Assembly (NCBI RefSeq): GCF_027533645.1
Contig: NZ_JAQAGY010000010.1
Location: 1-64,000, forward strand
Origin: Paenibacillus caseinilyticus
GTDB taxonomy: Bacteria > Bacillota > Bacilli > Paenibacillales > NBRC-103111
Direction of reading: 5' to 3'
Length of the DNA stretch: 64,000 nucleotides
Within the stretch, counting starts at the first letter, position 1, and each line of letters opens with the position of its first letter. Both the position numbers and the translations under genes were made by a program. The notes beneath the pieces are model-generated. The model did no database searches. It was not told the DNA's origin and was given only the letters and a program-made list of their open reading frames with translations. Shown here piece after piece: positions 39,939 to 49,366 of this stretch.

Positions 39939-41015
39939 GTGGCTTTGGGAGCCCGTGTGCTCAAAACGGGGATAGCGGTCACCCTGTCCCTCTATGTCGC
40001 CATGCTGCTCGGTTTCACCCCTCCGGTGATTGCGGCCGTTGCGGCGATCTTCGCTATGCAGCCGTCGATTTACCGGTCGTGGCGCTATTTTCTCGACCAG
40101 CTCCAGACCAACCTGCTGGGCGCCATGCTGGCCCTGGCGGCCGGGCACTTCTTCTCCAACGAACCGATTGCGATCGGCATCGTATGCATTCTGGTCATTC
40201 TTATCTGTCTTCAAATGAAAATGGAAGAAACGATAGGCATCACCCTCGTCACGGTTGTGGCCGTGATGGAAGCATCGGGGCAGTGGGACTTCGCCCTCAA
40301 CCGGTTCCTGCTGTCGCTGACCGGCATCGGGGCGGCATTCCTCGTCAACATTTTCTTCATTCCTCCGAAGCCGAAGGTGCAGTTCGTCTCGCAGATTCAC
40401 AGCGTCTTCCAGAAGATGTCGCTGCTGCTGCGGACGATGATCTCCGACGAAATCAAGGAATCGGTGTTCCGTGAGGAGAGGCAGGCCCTGGATGGGGCGC
40501 TGAAGTCGCTGGCTGGCAAATACTCCCTCTTCGAGGAAGAACAGAAGAAGCTGAAGCGGGCCAAGTACAGCCGCTCGCGCCATCTCGTCGTCTACAAGCA
40601 GATGCTGCATACGATGGAGAAAGGGGCGGAGGTGCTCGATGTCATTGAGGAGCATTACTTCGGAGCCGGCCGTTCGCCGGAGATCGACGAGGTGTTCGAC
40701 CACCACCTGGAGCGGCTGATCAAGTACCATGAGCATGTCATGCTCAAATTCGACGACAAGCTAAAGCCGGACAGCCACGAAGCCCAGACGGTCGAGGAAG
40801 AGAACCATCGCTTCATGGACTGGATGATGCGGCGCGGCAGCGAAGGGATGGAGGGCTCGGTGCGGCTGTCCGTCGTAGCGGCCGTCCTGTACGATTACGG
40901 ATACCAGACCGGGCGGCTCGACCGGCTCGTGGAACAGTTCAAGGGCGGGGCAGATCTCAAGGACCCGCTTGATTTCTCCCTGGGGCGCATCCGCAAAAAT
41001 TTCGAGAAAAGCTGA
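39939..41015 (+). CDS. Aromatic acid exporter (ArAE)-family membrane protein
   Basis: A 358-residue protein whose first 150 residues hold about four to five membrane helices (GFTPPVIAAVAAIFAMQPSI, IGITLVTVVAVME) of the ArAE_1 type; the rest is a cytoplasmic helical domain with coiled-coil character. Related proteins export aromatic acids in Gram-negatives; function in Firmicutes is unproven. The start is GTG at 39939, with AAGGAG 9 nt upstream; the ORF's ATG at 39840 has none. Confidence 0.82.
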   Translation: MALGARVLKTGIAVTLSLYVAMLLGFTPPVIAAVAAIFAMQPSIYRSWRYFLDQLQTNLLGAMLALAAGHFFSNEPIAIGIVCILVILICLQMKMEETIGITLVTVVAVMEASGQWDFALNRFLLSLTGIGAAFLVNIFFIPPKPKVQFVSQIHSVFQKMSLLLRTMISDEIKESVFREERQALDGALKSLAGKYSLFEEEQKKLKRAKYSRSRHLVVYKQMLHTMEKGAEVLDVIEEHYFGAGRSPEIDEVFDHHLERLIKYHEHVMLKFDDKLKPDSHEAQTVEEENHRFMDWMMRRGSEGMEGSVRLSVVAAVLYDYGYQTGRLDRLVEQFKGGADLKDPLDFSLGRIRKNFEKS

Positions 41016-41109
41016 CTGCGTCAACTAGGTGACGGGCGGGGTAAAGCTCCATAGGAAAGGCTGCAGGCACCAAGAAATACGCCTGCAGTTAGATGGGGGG
41101 GGGGATCTT

Positions 41110-41826
41110 ATGAATTCCGTTCAACTGAAGCGCATCCGCAAGGCCGAGCGGCAGTATCACGAGCAGTATTACAAGAACGTCGGCTTGTACCAAAAGGGCT
41201 CATGGCTCAGCGAACCGATCCCGCTGGTGCTCGAGCTGGCCGGGAAGCTGGATGCTTCACAGCCGCTTCAGGTGCTCGATCTCGGAAGCGGCGTCGGCCG
41301 CAATGCCATTCCGCTGGCAAAGCGGGTTGGCGGAGCCGGCGGTTCGGTCCATTGCGTCGATCTACTGGACTCCGCACTCGGGAAGCTGAAGGAATACAGC
41401 CGCCGATACGGCACCGAGAACGCGGTGACTGCCGAACAGGCGGATCTTGGGGAGTACGCGATCGGCCGGGAAGCCTACGACTTTATCCTCGCCGCAGGAG
41501 CCATGGAGCACTGCCGTTCCGAGGAAGTCCTGCGAAGAACCGTGTGCGCAATGGCAGACGGCGTAAGGCCGGGCGGGATCCTATGCGTGCTGATGAACAC
41601 AGACATCGAGGAGTTCGACCGGCGGACGGGGGAGAAGCGCGAGACGCTGATTGAAGTGGTACTGAAATCGTCCGAGGCGCTGTCGCTGCTGCGCGATGCG
41701 GTGCCTGGCTGGGAGGAGCTTCATGCACAGATCGAGCCGCTGGATCTCTCTATTAACCGCGGCGAGGTGCCTGTACAGATGAAGGGGCACTGCGTCGCCT
41801 TCGGGGCGCGCAAGCCCGCCCTGTAA
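41110..41826 (+). CDS. SAM-dependent methyltransferase
   Basis: A 238-residue class I methyltransferase with SAM-binding motif VLDLGSGVGRNAIPLAKR near residues 55-72, acidic loop VHCVDLLDSAL, motif II LAAGAMEHC and post-III GGILCVLMNT. The N-terminal YHEQYYKNVGLYQKGSWLSEP is typical of TehB-like enzymes. The substrate is unknown. A run of G before the ATG at 41110 serves as the ribosome-binding site. Ended by the hairpin at 41956. Confidence 0.85.
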   Translation: MNSVQLKRIRKAERQYHEQYYKNVGLYQKGSWLSEPIPLVLELAGKLDASQPLQVLDLGSGVGRNAIPLAKRVGGAGGSVHCVDLLDSALGKLKEYSRRYGTENAVTAEQADLGEYAIGREAYDFILAAGAMEHCRSEEVLRRTVCAMADGVRPGGILCVLMNTDIEEFDRRTGEKRETLIEVVLKSSEALSLLRDAVPGWEELHAQIEPLDLSINRGEVPVQMKGHCVAFGARKPAL

Positions 41827-41905
41827 GAAGATCTCTTACAAGGATCTTATCCGGCAGTTATTATCCGGCAGTAAGCAGGGAGTTCACCATAGCAGCGGCC
41901 GCAAG

Positions 41906-41938
41906 TAAGAATTTATATCTCACCGGGGCTCAATCCTG
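41906..41938 (+). repeat. Dispersed intergenic repeat, copy 3 of 3
   Basis: TAAGAATTTATATCTCACCG then GGGCTCAATCCTG; closest to copy 1. The 327-bp gap 41827-42153 also holds a 12-bp direct duplication (TTATCCGGCAGT) near 41846 and the terminator at 41956. Confidence 0.6.
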
Positions 41939-41955
41939 TAATCTTATATTTCTCA

Positions 41956-42002
41956 TACACGGCTTCGCCGTCCTTTCAAGGATGGCGAAGCCGTGTATTT
42001 TG
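41956..42002 (+). terminator. Intrinsic terminator
   Basis: TACACGGCTTCGCC pairs with GGCGAAGCCGTGTA over a 14-nt loop, followed by TTTTGG. Ends the methyltransferase transcript. Confidence 0.8.
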
Positions 42003-42153
42003 GCCGTTGGCAGGGATCGGAAGAGCTGTACGACTTCAGGGCCCTATTCTCCCTTGGCACCGCCTGTATGGAGAAGGCATATGCTGATAACAAGCGCGGC
42101 CCTCTTGCCAATAGTTTCTCTCCGGCCGGCCACTGCGGAAGGGGAGAACTCCC

Positions 42154-43197
42154 ATGGATATGCTCGAAGCAATGAAAAATTACGGCTGCGAACGATTGTC
42201 ATTCGCAAGGGATGCGAACAGCGGACTGCAGGCGGTGATCGCCATCCACAGCACGCAGCGGGGGCCGGCCCTGGGCGGCTGCCGGATGCACGCCTATGCT
42301 TCGGGCTCCGCTGCCGCGGCGGATGCGCTGCGCCTGGCACGGGGCATGACCTACAAATCCGCCATGGCGGGACTGCCTTACGGCGGGGGCAAAGCCGTCA
42401 TTGTCGGCGATCCGGGGACGCAAAAGTCGAAGGCGCGGATGCGGGCCTTCGGGCGGTTCGTGGAGTCTATGGCGGGGCGTTACATCACGGGAGTGGATCT
42501 CGGGACCGATGTCGCGGACATGGACCGCGTCGCGCTGGAGACCCGCTACGTCACTGACCAGACCGGCTCGCTCTGCGCCACCGGCAATCTGACGGCAGAG
42601 ATGACCGCTTACGGAGTGTTCATCGCTATGCTGGCTTCGGTGAAAGAGGTCTTCGGCGTGGATACGCTCGCCGGCCGGACCGTCGCCGTGCAGGGACTAG
42701 GCAAAGTCGGCACGGCGCTGTGCCGCTATATTCACGGAGCCGGCGCAGCCTTGATCGTCGCCGACCCCGACGATGCCAAGGTCCGTCATGCGGCAGCCTC
42801 GTTCGGCGCCCTGCCCGTGAGTCCCGCCCTGATCTACGAGGCAGCCTGCGATATCTTCGCCCCTTGTGCCTTCGGAGGCGTGCTCCATGACGCCAGCCTG
42901 CCGAAGCTGCGCTGCCGGATCGTGGCCGGGGCGGCGAACAACCAGCTGGAGCGGCCCGAGCACGGGGACCGGCTCGAGGCCCTCGGGATCCTGTATGCGC
43001 CGGATTACGTCATCAACGCGGGAGGCGTCATTACGACGGCCGTTGACCTCGAAGGCGGCACGGCCAAGGAAGCCGCCCACCGGGTGGAGGCCGTCTATGG
43101 CACGCTGAGGGATGTATTCCGGGAAGCGGACCTGTTCCGGGTCTCCACGGCCAAGGCAGCCGACCGGATAGTGGAACGGCTTCTGGCCCGCCCTTGA
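42154..43197 (+). CDS. Leucine/phenylalanine dehydrogenase family protein
   Basis: A 347-residue NAD-dependent amino-acid dehydrogenase (Glu/Leu/Phe/Val superfamily) that converts branched-chain or aromatic amino acids to 2-oxo acids and ammonia. Catalytic Lys68 (GMTYKSA) and Lys80 (PYGGGKAVIVGD) sit at the same numbers as in leucine dehydrogenase. The nucleotide-binding fold has VAVQGLGKVGTAL and later ANNQLERPEHGD and APDYVINAGGVI. The GGGK form is nearer phenylalanine dehydrogenase, so substrate is left open. GGGGAG precedes the ATG. Confidence 0.88.
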   Translation: MDMLEAMKNYGCERLSFARDANSGLQAVIAIHSTQRGPALGGCRMHAYASGSAAAADALRLARGMTYKSAMAGLPYGGGKAVIVGDPGTQKSKARMRAFGRFVESMAGRYITGVDLGTDVADMDRVALETRYVTDQTGSLCATGNLTAEMTAYGVFIAMLASVKEVFGVDTLAGRTVAVQGLGKVGTALCRYIHGAGAALIVADPDDAKVRHAAASFGALPVSPALIYEAACDIFAPCAFGGVLHDASLPKLRCRIVAGAANNQLERPEHGDRLEALGILYAPDYVINAGGVITTAVDLEGGTAKEAAHRVEAVYGTLRDVFREADLFRVSTAKAADRIVERLLARP

Positions 43198-43322
43198 AGT
43201 GCAAGAGCGTCATGTTACGGCGTAATTCCATCCAGGCCGGGGGATGAACCTGTTCATCCTCCTGCGTCACTCTTTCGGGAACGGGGGTAAGTAGAAGGAA
43301 ATCACCGAAGGAGGGACAAACC

Positions 43323-44069
43323 ATGAATCATTTGTCCGAGACGCAGACGAACCGGCTGAGAGAGATGCTGCTTGAGGAAAGAGAGGAACTGACGAAGCAC
43401 TTCGAGCTTCAGGACGAGACGGCGGCAGGCCTGCAGGAGTCGCTGCGCGATTCGACCGGGGAGCTGTCCGCGGCGGACAATCATCCGGCGGATCTCGGGA
43501 CGGAAGTGTTCGAGCGCGGAAGGGATCTGGCGGTGAACGAGACGCTGGATGGCCAGCTGCAGGAGGTTATAGAGGCACTGGAGCGGATCGAAGCCGGTAC
43601 ATACGGCATGTGCGAGGTATGCGACGAGGGAATTCCGTACGAGCGCCTGGAGGCGCTGCCCTATGTCGCGGTATGTATGGAACATGCGGACAGCGGCGCT
43701 GAGGCGGACCGCAGACCGGTAGAGGAGGAGGTCATGACGCGTCCTCCGTCAGGAGCCGGGGAGAACCGGCAGCGGGCAGCGGGACACTTCGACGATGCGG
43801 ATGCCTGGGAGACGGTGGAGAGTTACGGCAACTCGGATTCGCCGGCGATGGCGGCGAAGCGGGAGGTGACCTCATACGACCAGCTCTCGCAGGACAAGCT
43901 GGACCGGCGGGGCCATGTGGAGGAGCTGGAGACCTTCACCGGCAGCGGAATCGGCGGAGACGAGCGCCATGTGCAGAAGGCAGGCGCTTACCGGGAGTAT
44001 GTCGGCAAGGACGAAGCGAAGCCGCTGCTCGAAGACCGGGAGCTCGGCCGGGATTCCGCCAAGCGGTGA
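43323..44069 (+). CDS. yteA: YteA-family (DksA/TraR zinc finger) sporulation-associated protein
   Basis: A 248-residue protein. Residues 1-75 are a DksA-like coiled coil (LSETQTNRLREMLLEEREEL), followed by a zinc-finger region GMCEVCDEGIPYERLEALPY then VAVCMEH (last ligand His instead of Cys), and an acidic tail ending with repeated GDERHVQKAGAYREYVG-type sequence. This is the YteA class of Bacillales, sigma-K-linked in B. subtilis. AAGGAGGGAC precedes the ATG. Confidence 0.87.
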   Translation: MNHLSETQTNRLREMLLEEREELTKHFELQDETAAGLQESLRDSTGELSAADNHPADLGTEVFERGRDLAVNETLDGQLQEVIEALERIEAGTYGMCEVCDEGIPYERLEALPYVAVCMEHADSGAEADRRPVEEEVMTRPPSGAGENRQRAAGHFDDADAWETVESYGNSDSPAMAAKREVTSYDQLSQDKLDRRGHVEELETFTGSGIGGDERHVQKAGAYREYVGKDEAKPLLEDRELGRDSAKR

Positions 44070-44141
44070 GGCGCGAGCTGGATACAGGTACACGCGGTAA
44101 CCCGCCGCACTTCTTTTGCCCGGCAGGATGATACAGGGAGG

Positions 44142-44165
44142 CCCCGTCATTTGGCGGGGTTTTTG
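44142..44165 (+). terminator. Intrinsic terminator after yteA
   Basis: CCCCGTC ATTT GGCGGGG followed by TTTTTGG. Confidence 0.85.
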
Positions 44166-44308
44166 GCGTGGGAAGCGGAGTGGACCGGATCATTGCGCTA
44201 TCTGGCAGGAGACGACTTCCTTGACTTCAAACGGGGGCTGGGGTTCAAACTAAGCGGGCTTTCGTGTTATGATGGACAGAATGAAATTTTTTCTCTTGGA
44301 GGTACTTC

Positions 44309-45457
44309 ATGGAATCATCGAAAGAGAAGAAGAACCGACCCAAGATTGCGGAGCTCGATATTGTGAGGGCGTTCGCCATTCTGGCGGTTGTTCTGATCCA
44401 TGCGACAGCCGATGCCACAGCCCGAACTGGGGAGTCGCCCCTGGCGCTGGGGGAAGGCAGCTTGACGCAGATGGTGTTCGTCGCCGTCAACCGAATGAGC
44501 TTGTTCGCCGTACCGCTCTTCCTCTTCATCTCGGGGGTCGTGCTGTTCTACCGCTATTACGACTCGTGGAACCTGAAGCAGGCGGCAGGCTTTTACCGCA
44601 AACGTATCGTCAGCTCGATTATCCCTTATGTACTCTGGTCTTTTATTTATTACGTATTCAACCAGTGGCTCTTTACCCGCACGGTCGTGATCGAGTGGGT
44701 GCCGTTCCTGAAGATGCTGCGGTGGGCGGATGTAGGCTATCACCTCTACTTCATGATCATCATCATCCAATTCTATCTCCTCTTCCCGCTCATGATGACC
44801 GCGGTCAAATCCTCTGCCGTGCTGCGGCAGCTGATGGTGCCGATCGGCTTCGGCATCCAGGCGGGATTCTATGCCTGCAATCACTCGGTGGCCCCGCTGG
44901 CACACCGCCCGTCGCTGGCTGTAACCTATATCGGCGTCTTCATGCTAGGCGGGTTCCTCGGCATCCATTACGGCGCTTTCATGCAGTGGATGCGGAGGGG
45001 CGCCTTGGCCGTCCTGCCGGCATCGGTGCTGGGGGGGGCCGCGCTTGGCGCGTTGTACCTCAATGACCGGTACGGCAGCGGCGGCTTCGGGCATACCTGG
45101 TTCGAAGTGACGCAGAACCTGTATGCGATGCTGCTTGGCATGGCCCTGATCTGGGTCGGCGCCGTACTCACGCCAAAGGCGCCCGGGCTTCACCGGTTTT
45201 TGCTTGCGCTCGGATCCGCCTCGTTCGGCATCTATCTGGCGCATCCCGCCCTGCTGAGCCTCTACCGTTACGGCATGGCTCCTACCGGCAGCATGCTCTC
45301 TTACGATCTCTACATGCTGCTCGGCTTCCTCTGGCCGCTGCTCGGCTCCTGGTTCCTTGCCTGGGCGTACGGCAGGGTCAATAAGGGTCTGCGGGGACGC
45401 AAGCCCTCTTCGGTTCCTCCGGGCGTACGTGCCCAAGAAAAGGCTGCGAACGGATAG
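44309..45457 (+). CDS. Acyltransferase family 3 membrane protein
   Basis: A 382-residue protein with about ten membrane helices. The N-terminal block AELDIVRAFAILAVVLIHAT contains the family's catalytic-type His. SMLSYDLYMLLGFLWPLLGS near the C-terminus fits. Such proteins O-acylate exported polysaccharides or lipids. TTGGAGG precedes the ATG. A terminator follows at 45515. Confidence 0.88.
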   Translation: MESSKEKKNRPKIAELDIVRAFAILAVVLIHATADATARTGESPLALGEGSLTQMVFVAVNRMSLFAVPLFLFISGVVLFYRYYDSWNLKQAAGFYRKRIVSSIIPYVLWSFIYYVFNQWLFTRTVVIEWVPFLKMLRWADVGYHLYFMIIIIQFYLLFPLMMTAVKSSAVLRQLMVPIGFGIQAGFYACNHSVAPLAHRPSLAVTYIGVFMLGGFLGIHYGAFMQWMRRGALAVLPASVLGGAALGALYLNDRYGSGGFGHTWFEVTQNLYAMLLGMALIWVGAVLTPKAPGLHRFLLALGSASFGIYLAHPALLSLYRYGMAPTGSMLSYDLYMLLGFLWPLLGSWFLAWAYGRVNKGLRGRKPSSVPPGVRAQEKAANG

Positions 45458-45514
45458 CGTCCTCAGCGCTGGTGCCTGGAACCGGTCCCTCGCGGTTGAC
45501 CGTACGGCTCTGCT

Positions 45515-45550
45515 GAAGCCTGCCCGTCTTCGGACGGACAGGCTTCTTTT
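45515..45550 (+). terminator. Terminator with UUCG tetraloop
   Basis: GAAGCCTG-CCGTC, TTCG, GACGG-CAGGCTTC, then TTTTC. The 356-bp gap 45458-45813 also contains a TTTAAA/TATACT promoter-like pair (17-bp spacer) near 45670-45700 and otherwise nothing seen. Confidence 0.88.
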
Positions 45551-45813
45551 CATAGAACCGTAAGTTGAACTGGCAGAGTCTGCTTTCCTTGTCTGCTCCG
45601 CTCTGCTCGGGCGGGAAGCGGAACTTCCTTTCGCCGAATGCTGCGAGAAGAGAAAACGGATACAAATGATTTAAACTCCCACCAGAATAAGGTATACTTG
45701 AATAACGGGCCGGAGGCGCCATGTTTTGGCAGCACTCCATTCATGTTTTTATACAGCCCATGATGATCTTACAAATCCAACGAAACCAACGTTGCCGGGA
45801 GAGGGACTGCACA

Positions 45814-46986
45814 ATGAGTGAATATGGGGATATCGGAAGCATGGGCCGGCAGTATTTGCAGGCGGAATCCTACGGGGCCGCAGCGTTCTGCTTTTACCGG
45901 GCTTTGCTCGACGACAAGAACAATAACAATGCCTGGAACGGCATTATTTTATCGCTGAGCCTGATGCGCAAGGAAGGCGACTCGCAGACGATGCTGGCAC
46001 GCTATGCGATGAACCCGAAGCTGAATTTTGACCGGGATATGATTACGTTCGCTATGATGCTGTACCAGCACAATCCGCTGGCGATGGCGCAGTGGCTTCG
46101 GGGCATTCTACAAATGAACGGGATCTCCGAAGAGGACCGGACGAATCTCGGCGAGCTTGCGGCTGATCTCGAGCAAACCTATGGGAGGCTCGTCACGGAA
46201 CACGGGGAAGAGCAGCTGAAGGTGCAGGGGATGGTGGAGCTGAGGGACTATGCTCTGCGCAAGATCGAGCTGGACTGGCTGCTCGAGGAGTCGATCGACA
46301 ACATCTTCGGCCATCTGGCCCAGTGGCTGGAGGACCCGGAGATGGTGCTGCCGGCGGTCCGTCTGCTCTGCATGCTGCCCGACCCGCGCAGCGAGAAGAT
46401 GCTTCGCCGCGTCTGCCGCAACGAGGCGGTCGATGCAAAGGTCCGGACGCACGGCCTGCTCGCACTGCGCTGGCTCGGCGTCCGAGGCAACGCGAAGCTG
46501 CAGAAGTTCGGCGAATCGTTCGTGATTAATCTCGACGAGCCGGATCCGGAGCTGACTGTCTCGGTGCCGACCGCGTTCCGTCCGGCACTGGACCGCACGA
46601 AGCTGTGGGTGGCGAAGGAGCAGGGTCTGATCACCTCCGAGACGTACGAGCTGCACGCGGCGACCGATGAAGTTCAGCTCCCTGAGGACATCGTGGCGAA
46701 GGTGAACGAAGCAGACGTGCCGGCCGTGCTCCAGGAAGTGTCGCATATGCTGATCCGTGCCGCGTATGACCGTGTCTATCCGTATGTGCCGCATGTGGAA
46801 GCGACCCGCAACTGGGCCGCCGCGCTCCTCCGGCTGATGAGGGAATACTCGGTCGGCATGGGCCAGGGATGGCCGTACGGCGATCCGGAAGACAACGAAG
46901 ATGTCGAGCGGCACCGCCAGTGGCTGCTGACGGGCTCCCCGGACTTCTACGAAGTGCTGCAGGCCCGCAGCGCGCAGCAGGTGTAA
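45814..46986 (+). CDS. Helical-repeat protein of unknown function
   Basis: A 390-residue, mostly helical protein with TPR-like start (MGRQYLQAESYGAAAFCFYR, then ALLDDKNNNNAWNGI) and HEAT-like middle (LPAVRLLCMLPDPRSEKMLR). The acidic C-terminus reads GMGQGWPYGDPEDNEDVERH. It appears to be a Paenibacillus-type conserved protein. The ATG at 45814 with GAGAGGG upstream is chosen over an earlier in-frame codon. The next gene starts immediately after its stop. Confidence 0.72.
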   Translation: MSEYGDIGSMGRQYLQAESYGAAAFCFYRALLDDKNNNNAWNGIILSLSLMRKEGDSQTMLARYAMNPKLNFDRDMITFAMMLYQHNPLAMAQWLRGILQMNGISEEDRTNLGELAADLEQTYGRLVTEHGEEQLKVQGMVELRDYALRKIELDWLLEESIDNIFGHLAQWLEDPEMVLPAVRLLCMLPDPRSEKMLRRVCRNEAVDAKVRTHGLLALRWLGVRGNAKLQKFGESFVINLDEPDPELTVSVPTAFRPALDRTKLWVAKEQGLITSETYELHAATDEVQLPEDIVAKVNEADVPAVLQEVSHMLIRAAYDRVYPYVPHVEATRNWAAALLRLMREYSVGMGQGWPYGDPEDNEDVERHRQWLLTGSPDFYEVLQARSAQQV

Positions 46987-47382
46987 TTGCCTGCCAGACG
47001 CACAGCTTGGGCATATGCGGGGCTGACCCTTGGAGCCATGGGGCTCGGACTGGCATCGCGGGCGTATGCGGAATACTTGCCGGCATTCGCCGCCGCCCAC
47101 CTCGGCGACGCCTTGTGGGCGGCGATGGTATACTTCGGCTGCCGCTTCCTCTTCGCGCCCCGGGGGCCGGGGCTATCGGCGGTGCTGAGTCTGCTCTTCA
47201 GCTTCGGGATCGAGGCGAGCCAGCTGTACCGCAGCCCGTGGATCGATGCGCTCCGCGCCACCGTGCCGGGATCGCTCGTCCTCGGCCGCGGCTTTTTGTG
47301 GATCGACCTGCTGCGCTATGCGGCAGGCATTGCATGCGCTTATGCGCTGGATAGAGGAATTACCGGAAGACGCTCGGGATAG
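46987..47382 (+). CDS. DUF2809 membrane protein
   Basis: A 131-residue protein with four membrane helices and the DUF2809 motifs GDALWAAMVYFGCRFLF, FGIEASQLYRSPWID, ALRATVPGSLVLGRGFLWID and LLRYAAGI. The TTG start at 46987 abuts the TAA of the upstream gene, so translation is coupled. Function unknown. A terminator stem begins within its 3' end. Confidence 0.82.
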   Translation: MPARRTAWAYAGLTLGAMGLGLASRAYAEYLPAFAAAHLGDALWAAMVYFGCRFLFAPRGPGLSAVLSLLFSFGIEASQLYRSPWIDALRATVPGSLVLGRGFLWIDLLRYAAGIACAYALDRGITGRRSG

Positions 47383-47395
47383 AGCGTCTTTTTGG
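47369..47395 (+). terminator. Intrinsic terminator overlapping the DUF2809 stop
   Basis: GACGCTC GGGAT AGAGCGTC followed by TTTTTGGG. Confidence 0.85.
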
Positions 47396-47506
47396 GTTTT
47401 GCTGCCGAGCGCTTTCTTCCCCGGGCCACCTCCCACCTCCCGGTTCAAGCCGGGCAGCGGGGGGTAATGACTCCCTAACAAAGCAAGCCGGCAGGGGAGG
47501 GGCCTT

Positions 47507-48184
47507 ATGGATTTTATGTACATTGGCGTGAAGCTGGTTACCGGATTTTTCGGCTTGTGGCTGATCACGAGGCTGCTCGGCAAAAAAGAGATTTCGCAGC
47601 TGACGCCCTTCGACTTCGTATCTTCGCTGATTCTCAGCGAGCTGGTGGGCAATACGATCTACGACAAGGAAGTGCATTACTCCGAGTTGTTGTTTGCGCT
47701 GGCCTTGTGGGCCGGACTCTCTCTCGGACTGGAGAAGCTGGTCCAGACGTTCCCCTGGCTGAATTCCAAGATCGGCGGCCGCCCGGACCTGATCGTGCGG
47801 GACGGCAAGGTGGATCATGAAGCGCTGAAGCGCAATAAACTCGATATGCACCAAGTGACGATGCTGCTGCGGGAGCAGAATGTGTTCACGCTGCGGGAGG
47901 TGGCCTTTGCCGTTTTCGAGACGAACGGCAACCTCAGCGTCATGAAGAAGTCAGCGGTGGACAGCGTCACCCGTGAGGATCTGGATCTGGCGGACAAGCC
48001 TGTAGACATGCCTGTGCTGCTCATCGACAACGGGGAAGTGGACGAAGACCAGCTGAAGAGCATCGGCCGCGACAAGTTCTGGCTGGAGAAGGAGCTGCAA
48101 GACCAAGGATTCCTTCGTCTGGAAGAGGTCATCTATGCCGAATGGACGCAGACACAGGGGCTGTACGCCCAGAGCGGCTCTTAG
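47507..48184 (+). CDS. DUF421 (YetF-like) membrane protein, second copy
   Basis: A 225-residue protein with three membrane helices, LTPFDFVSSLILSELVGNTI as the family hallmark and a cytoplasmic domain with LIVRDGKVDHEALKRNKLDM and MLLREQNVFTLREVAFAVFE. It is the same family as the gene at 28471 but clearly diverged, so it is an old paralogue rather than a recent duplication. AGGGGAGGGG precedes the ATG. Confidence 0.88.
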   Translation: MDFMYIGVKLVTGFFGLWLITRLLGKKEISQLTPFDFVSSLILSELVGNTIYDKEVHYSELLFALALWAGLSLGLEKLVQTFPWLNSKIGGRPDLIVRDGKVDHEALKRNKLDMHQVTMLLREQNVFTLREVAFAVFETNGNLSVMKKSAVDSVTREDLDLADKPVDMPVLLIDNGEVDEDQLKSIGRDKFWLEKELQDQGFLRLEEVIYAEWTQTQGLYAQSGS

Positions 48185-48368
48185 CTTCTCAGCGGGAGTT
48201 TGCCGCGAAGCTTTGTTCTGCCTTGGGCTGCGGAATCCCAATGTAAGGATACCCTCAAGCCAATCGCCCTCTGCCCACTCGCGGGAGGGCGATTCTTGGC
48301 ATGAAGCCGCCCGGGATAGGAAACAACAAGAAGAACGAAATGCCGATTCCTCCGAAAGGGGTATGAGC

Positions 48369-49202
48369 ATGGTTTCCTTCCTCAAAGAGTTGTGGCGACA
48401 GATCGAAACCGATGACGCGCTGGGGCTGTCGGCCCAATGTGCTTATTATTTTTTGCTTTCCCTGTTTCCGTTCCTGCTGTTTCTAATGAGTCTGCTGGGG
48501 TTCATGCCTGTAACCTCGCAGGATGTGCTCTCCCTGATCAAGGAGTATATACCGAGCGGAGCCGCTTCGGGGATGGAGGCGCAGCTGCGGGAAGTGCTGG
48601 ATACGAAGCGGGGAGTGACGCTGTCATTCGGTCTTCTCTTCTCGCTGGTGACCGCCAGTGCGGCGATGGATGCCATCGTGCTGGCCGTCAACAAGGCGTA
48701 CGGGCTCGCTGCACGCAAGAGCTACATCCGTTCGCGGCTGCTGGCTGTGGCACTGACGGCGGCTATGCTTGTGGTGGTGTGCTCGGCGCTGCTTCTCAGC
48801 GTATTCGGACATGTGATCGGGGACTGGATGACGGCGCATACGGTGATTTCTTTGGGGCATATCGAGTTGTGGAATGTGCTGCGGTGGGTGATCAACTTCG
48901 CGATCCTGCTGCTGGTGTTCACGGGGATTTACTACGTGGCGCCCAATACGTGCCTCCACTGTAAGGATGTGATCCCAGGGGCGCTTATCGCTGCGGCCGG
49001 GTGGCAGCTGACGTCCCTGGGTTTCTCCTATTATGTAAGCAACTGGGGGAATTACAGTTCTACTTACGGGTCATTGGGGGGAGTGATTGTGCTGATGACG
49101 TGGTTCTATTTATCGGCCTTCATTATTATCGTGGGGGGAGAGATTAATGCCATGGCTTATCTGTTCAAGAAGCGGCTGAGTCTGAGATTCAACCGTTCCT
49201 AG
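48369..49202 (+). CDS. YihY/BrkB-family membrane protein
   Basis: A 277-residue protein with six membrane helices and YihY motifs DDALGLSAQCAYYFLLSLFP, PGALIAAAGWQLTSLGFSYY and GSLGGVIVLMTWFYLSAFII, then GGEINA. Formerly annotated as RNase BN; a transport or membrane-organising role is more likely. The second ATG (48369) has AAAGGGG at proper spacing; the first at 48363 is too close. Its 3' end overlaps a small minus-strand ORF. Confidence 0.9.
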   Translation: MVSFLKELWRQIETDDALGLSAQCAYYFLLSLFPFLLFLMSLLGFMPVTSQDVLSLIKEYIPSGAASGMEAQLREVLDTKRGVTLSFGLLFSLVTASAAMDAIVLAVNKAYGLAARKSYIRSRLLAVALTAAMLVVVCSALLLSVFGHVIGDWMTAHTVISLGHIELWNVLRWVINFAILLLVFTGIYYVAPNTCLHCKDVIPGALIAAAGWQLTSLGFSYYVSNWGNYSSTYGSLGGVIVLMTWFYLSAFIIIVGGEINAMAYLFKKRLSLRFNRS

Positions 49203-49326
49203 CTTCGCTGTTCGATTCGTCCAACGTATCGTGAGAAGCATGCAGCACATCGACGAGCTCTTCGTGAAACCGGTCCAGATCGAGTCCCAGCTGCTCGGCG
49301 ACCATACGGAGATTGAGTGCGATCAT
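49189..49326 (-). CDS. Small acidic hypothetical protein
   Basis: A 45-residue frame not long enough for ordinary calling: begins MIALNLRMVAEQLGLDLDRF and continues HEELVDVLHASHDTLDESN. AAGGAGG lies 11 nt upstream, slightly far. It overlaps the yihY end by 14 bp on the opposite strand. The helix-like pattern resembles small regulatory peptides such as the Spo0E class in size only; no family is claimed. Confidence 0.45.
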   Translation of the reverse strand: MIALNLRMVAEQLGLDLDRFHEELVDVLHASHDTLDESNSEARNG

Positions 49327-49366
49327 GTGGGGGAATGCCTCCTTCCTTTACTAGACTAAGAATCGT

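Noticed and set aside
43872..44193. Small minus-strand frames around the yteA end
   Set aside because: Overlap yteA and its terminator; Pro/Arg-rich shadows.
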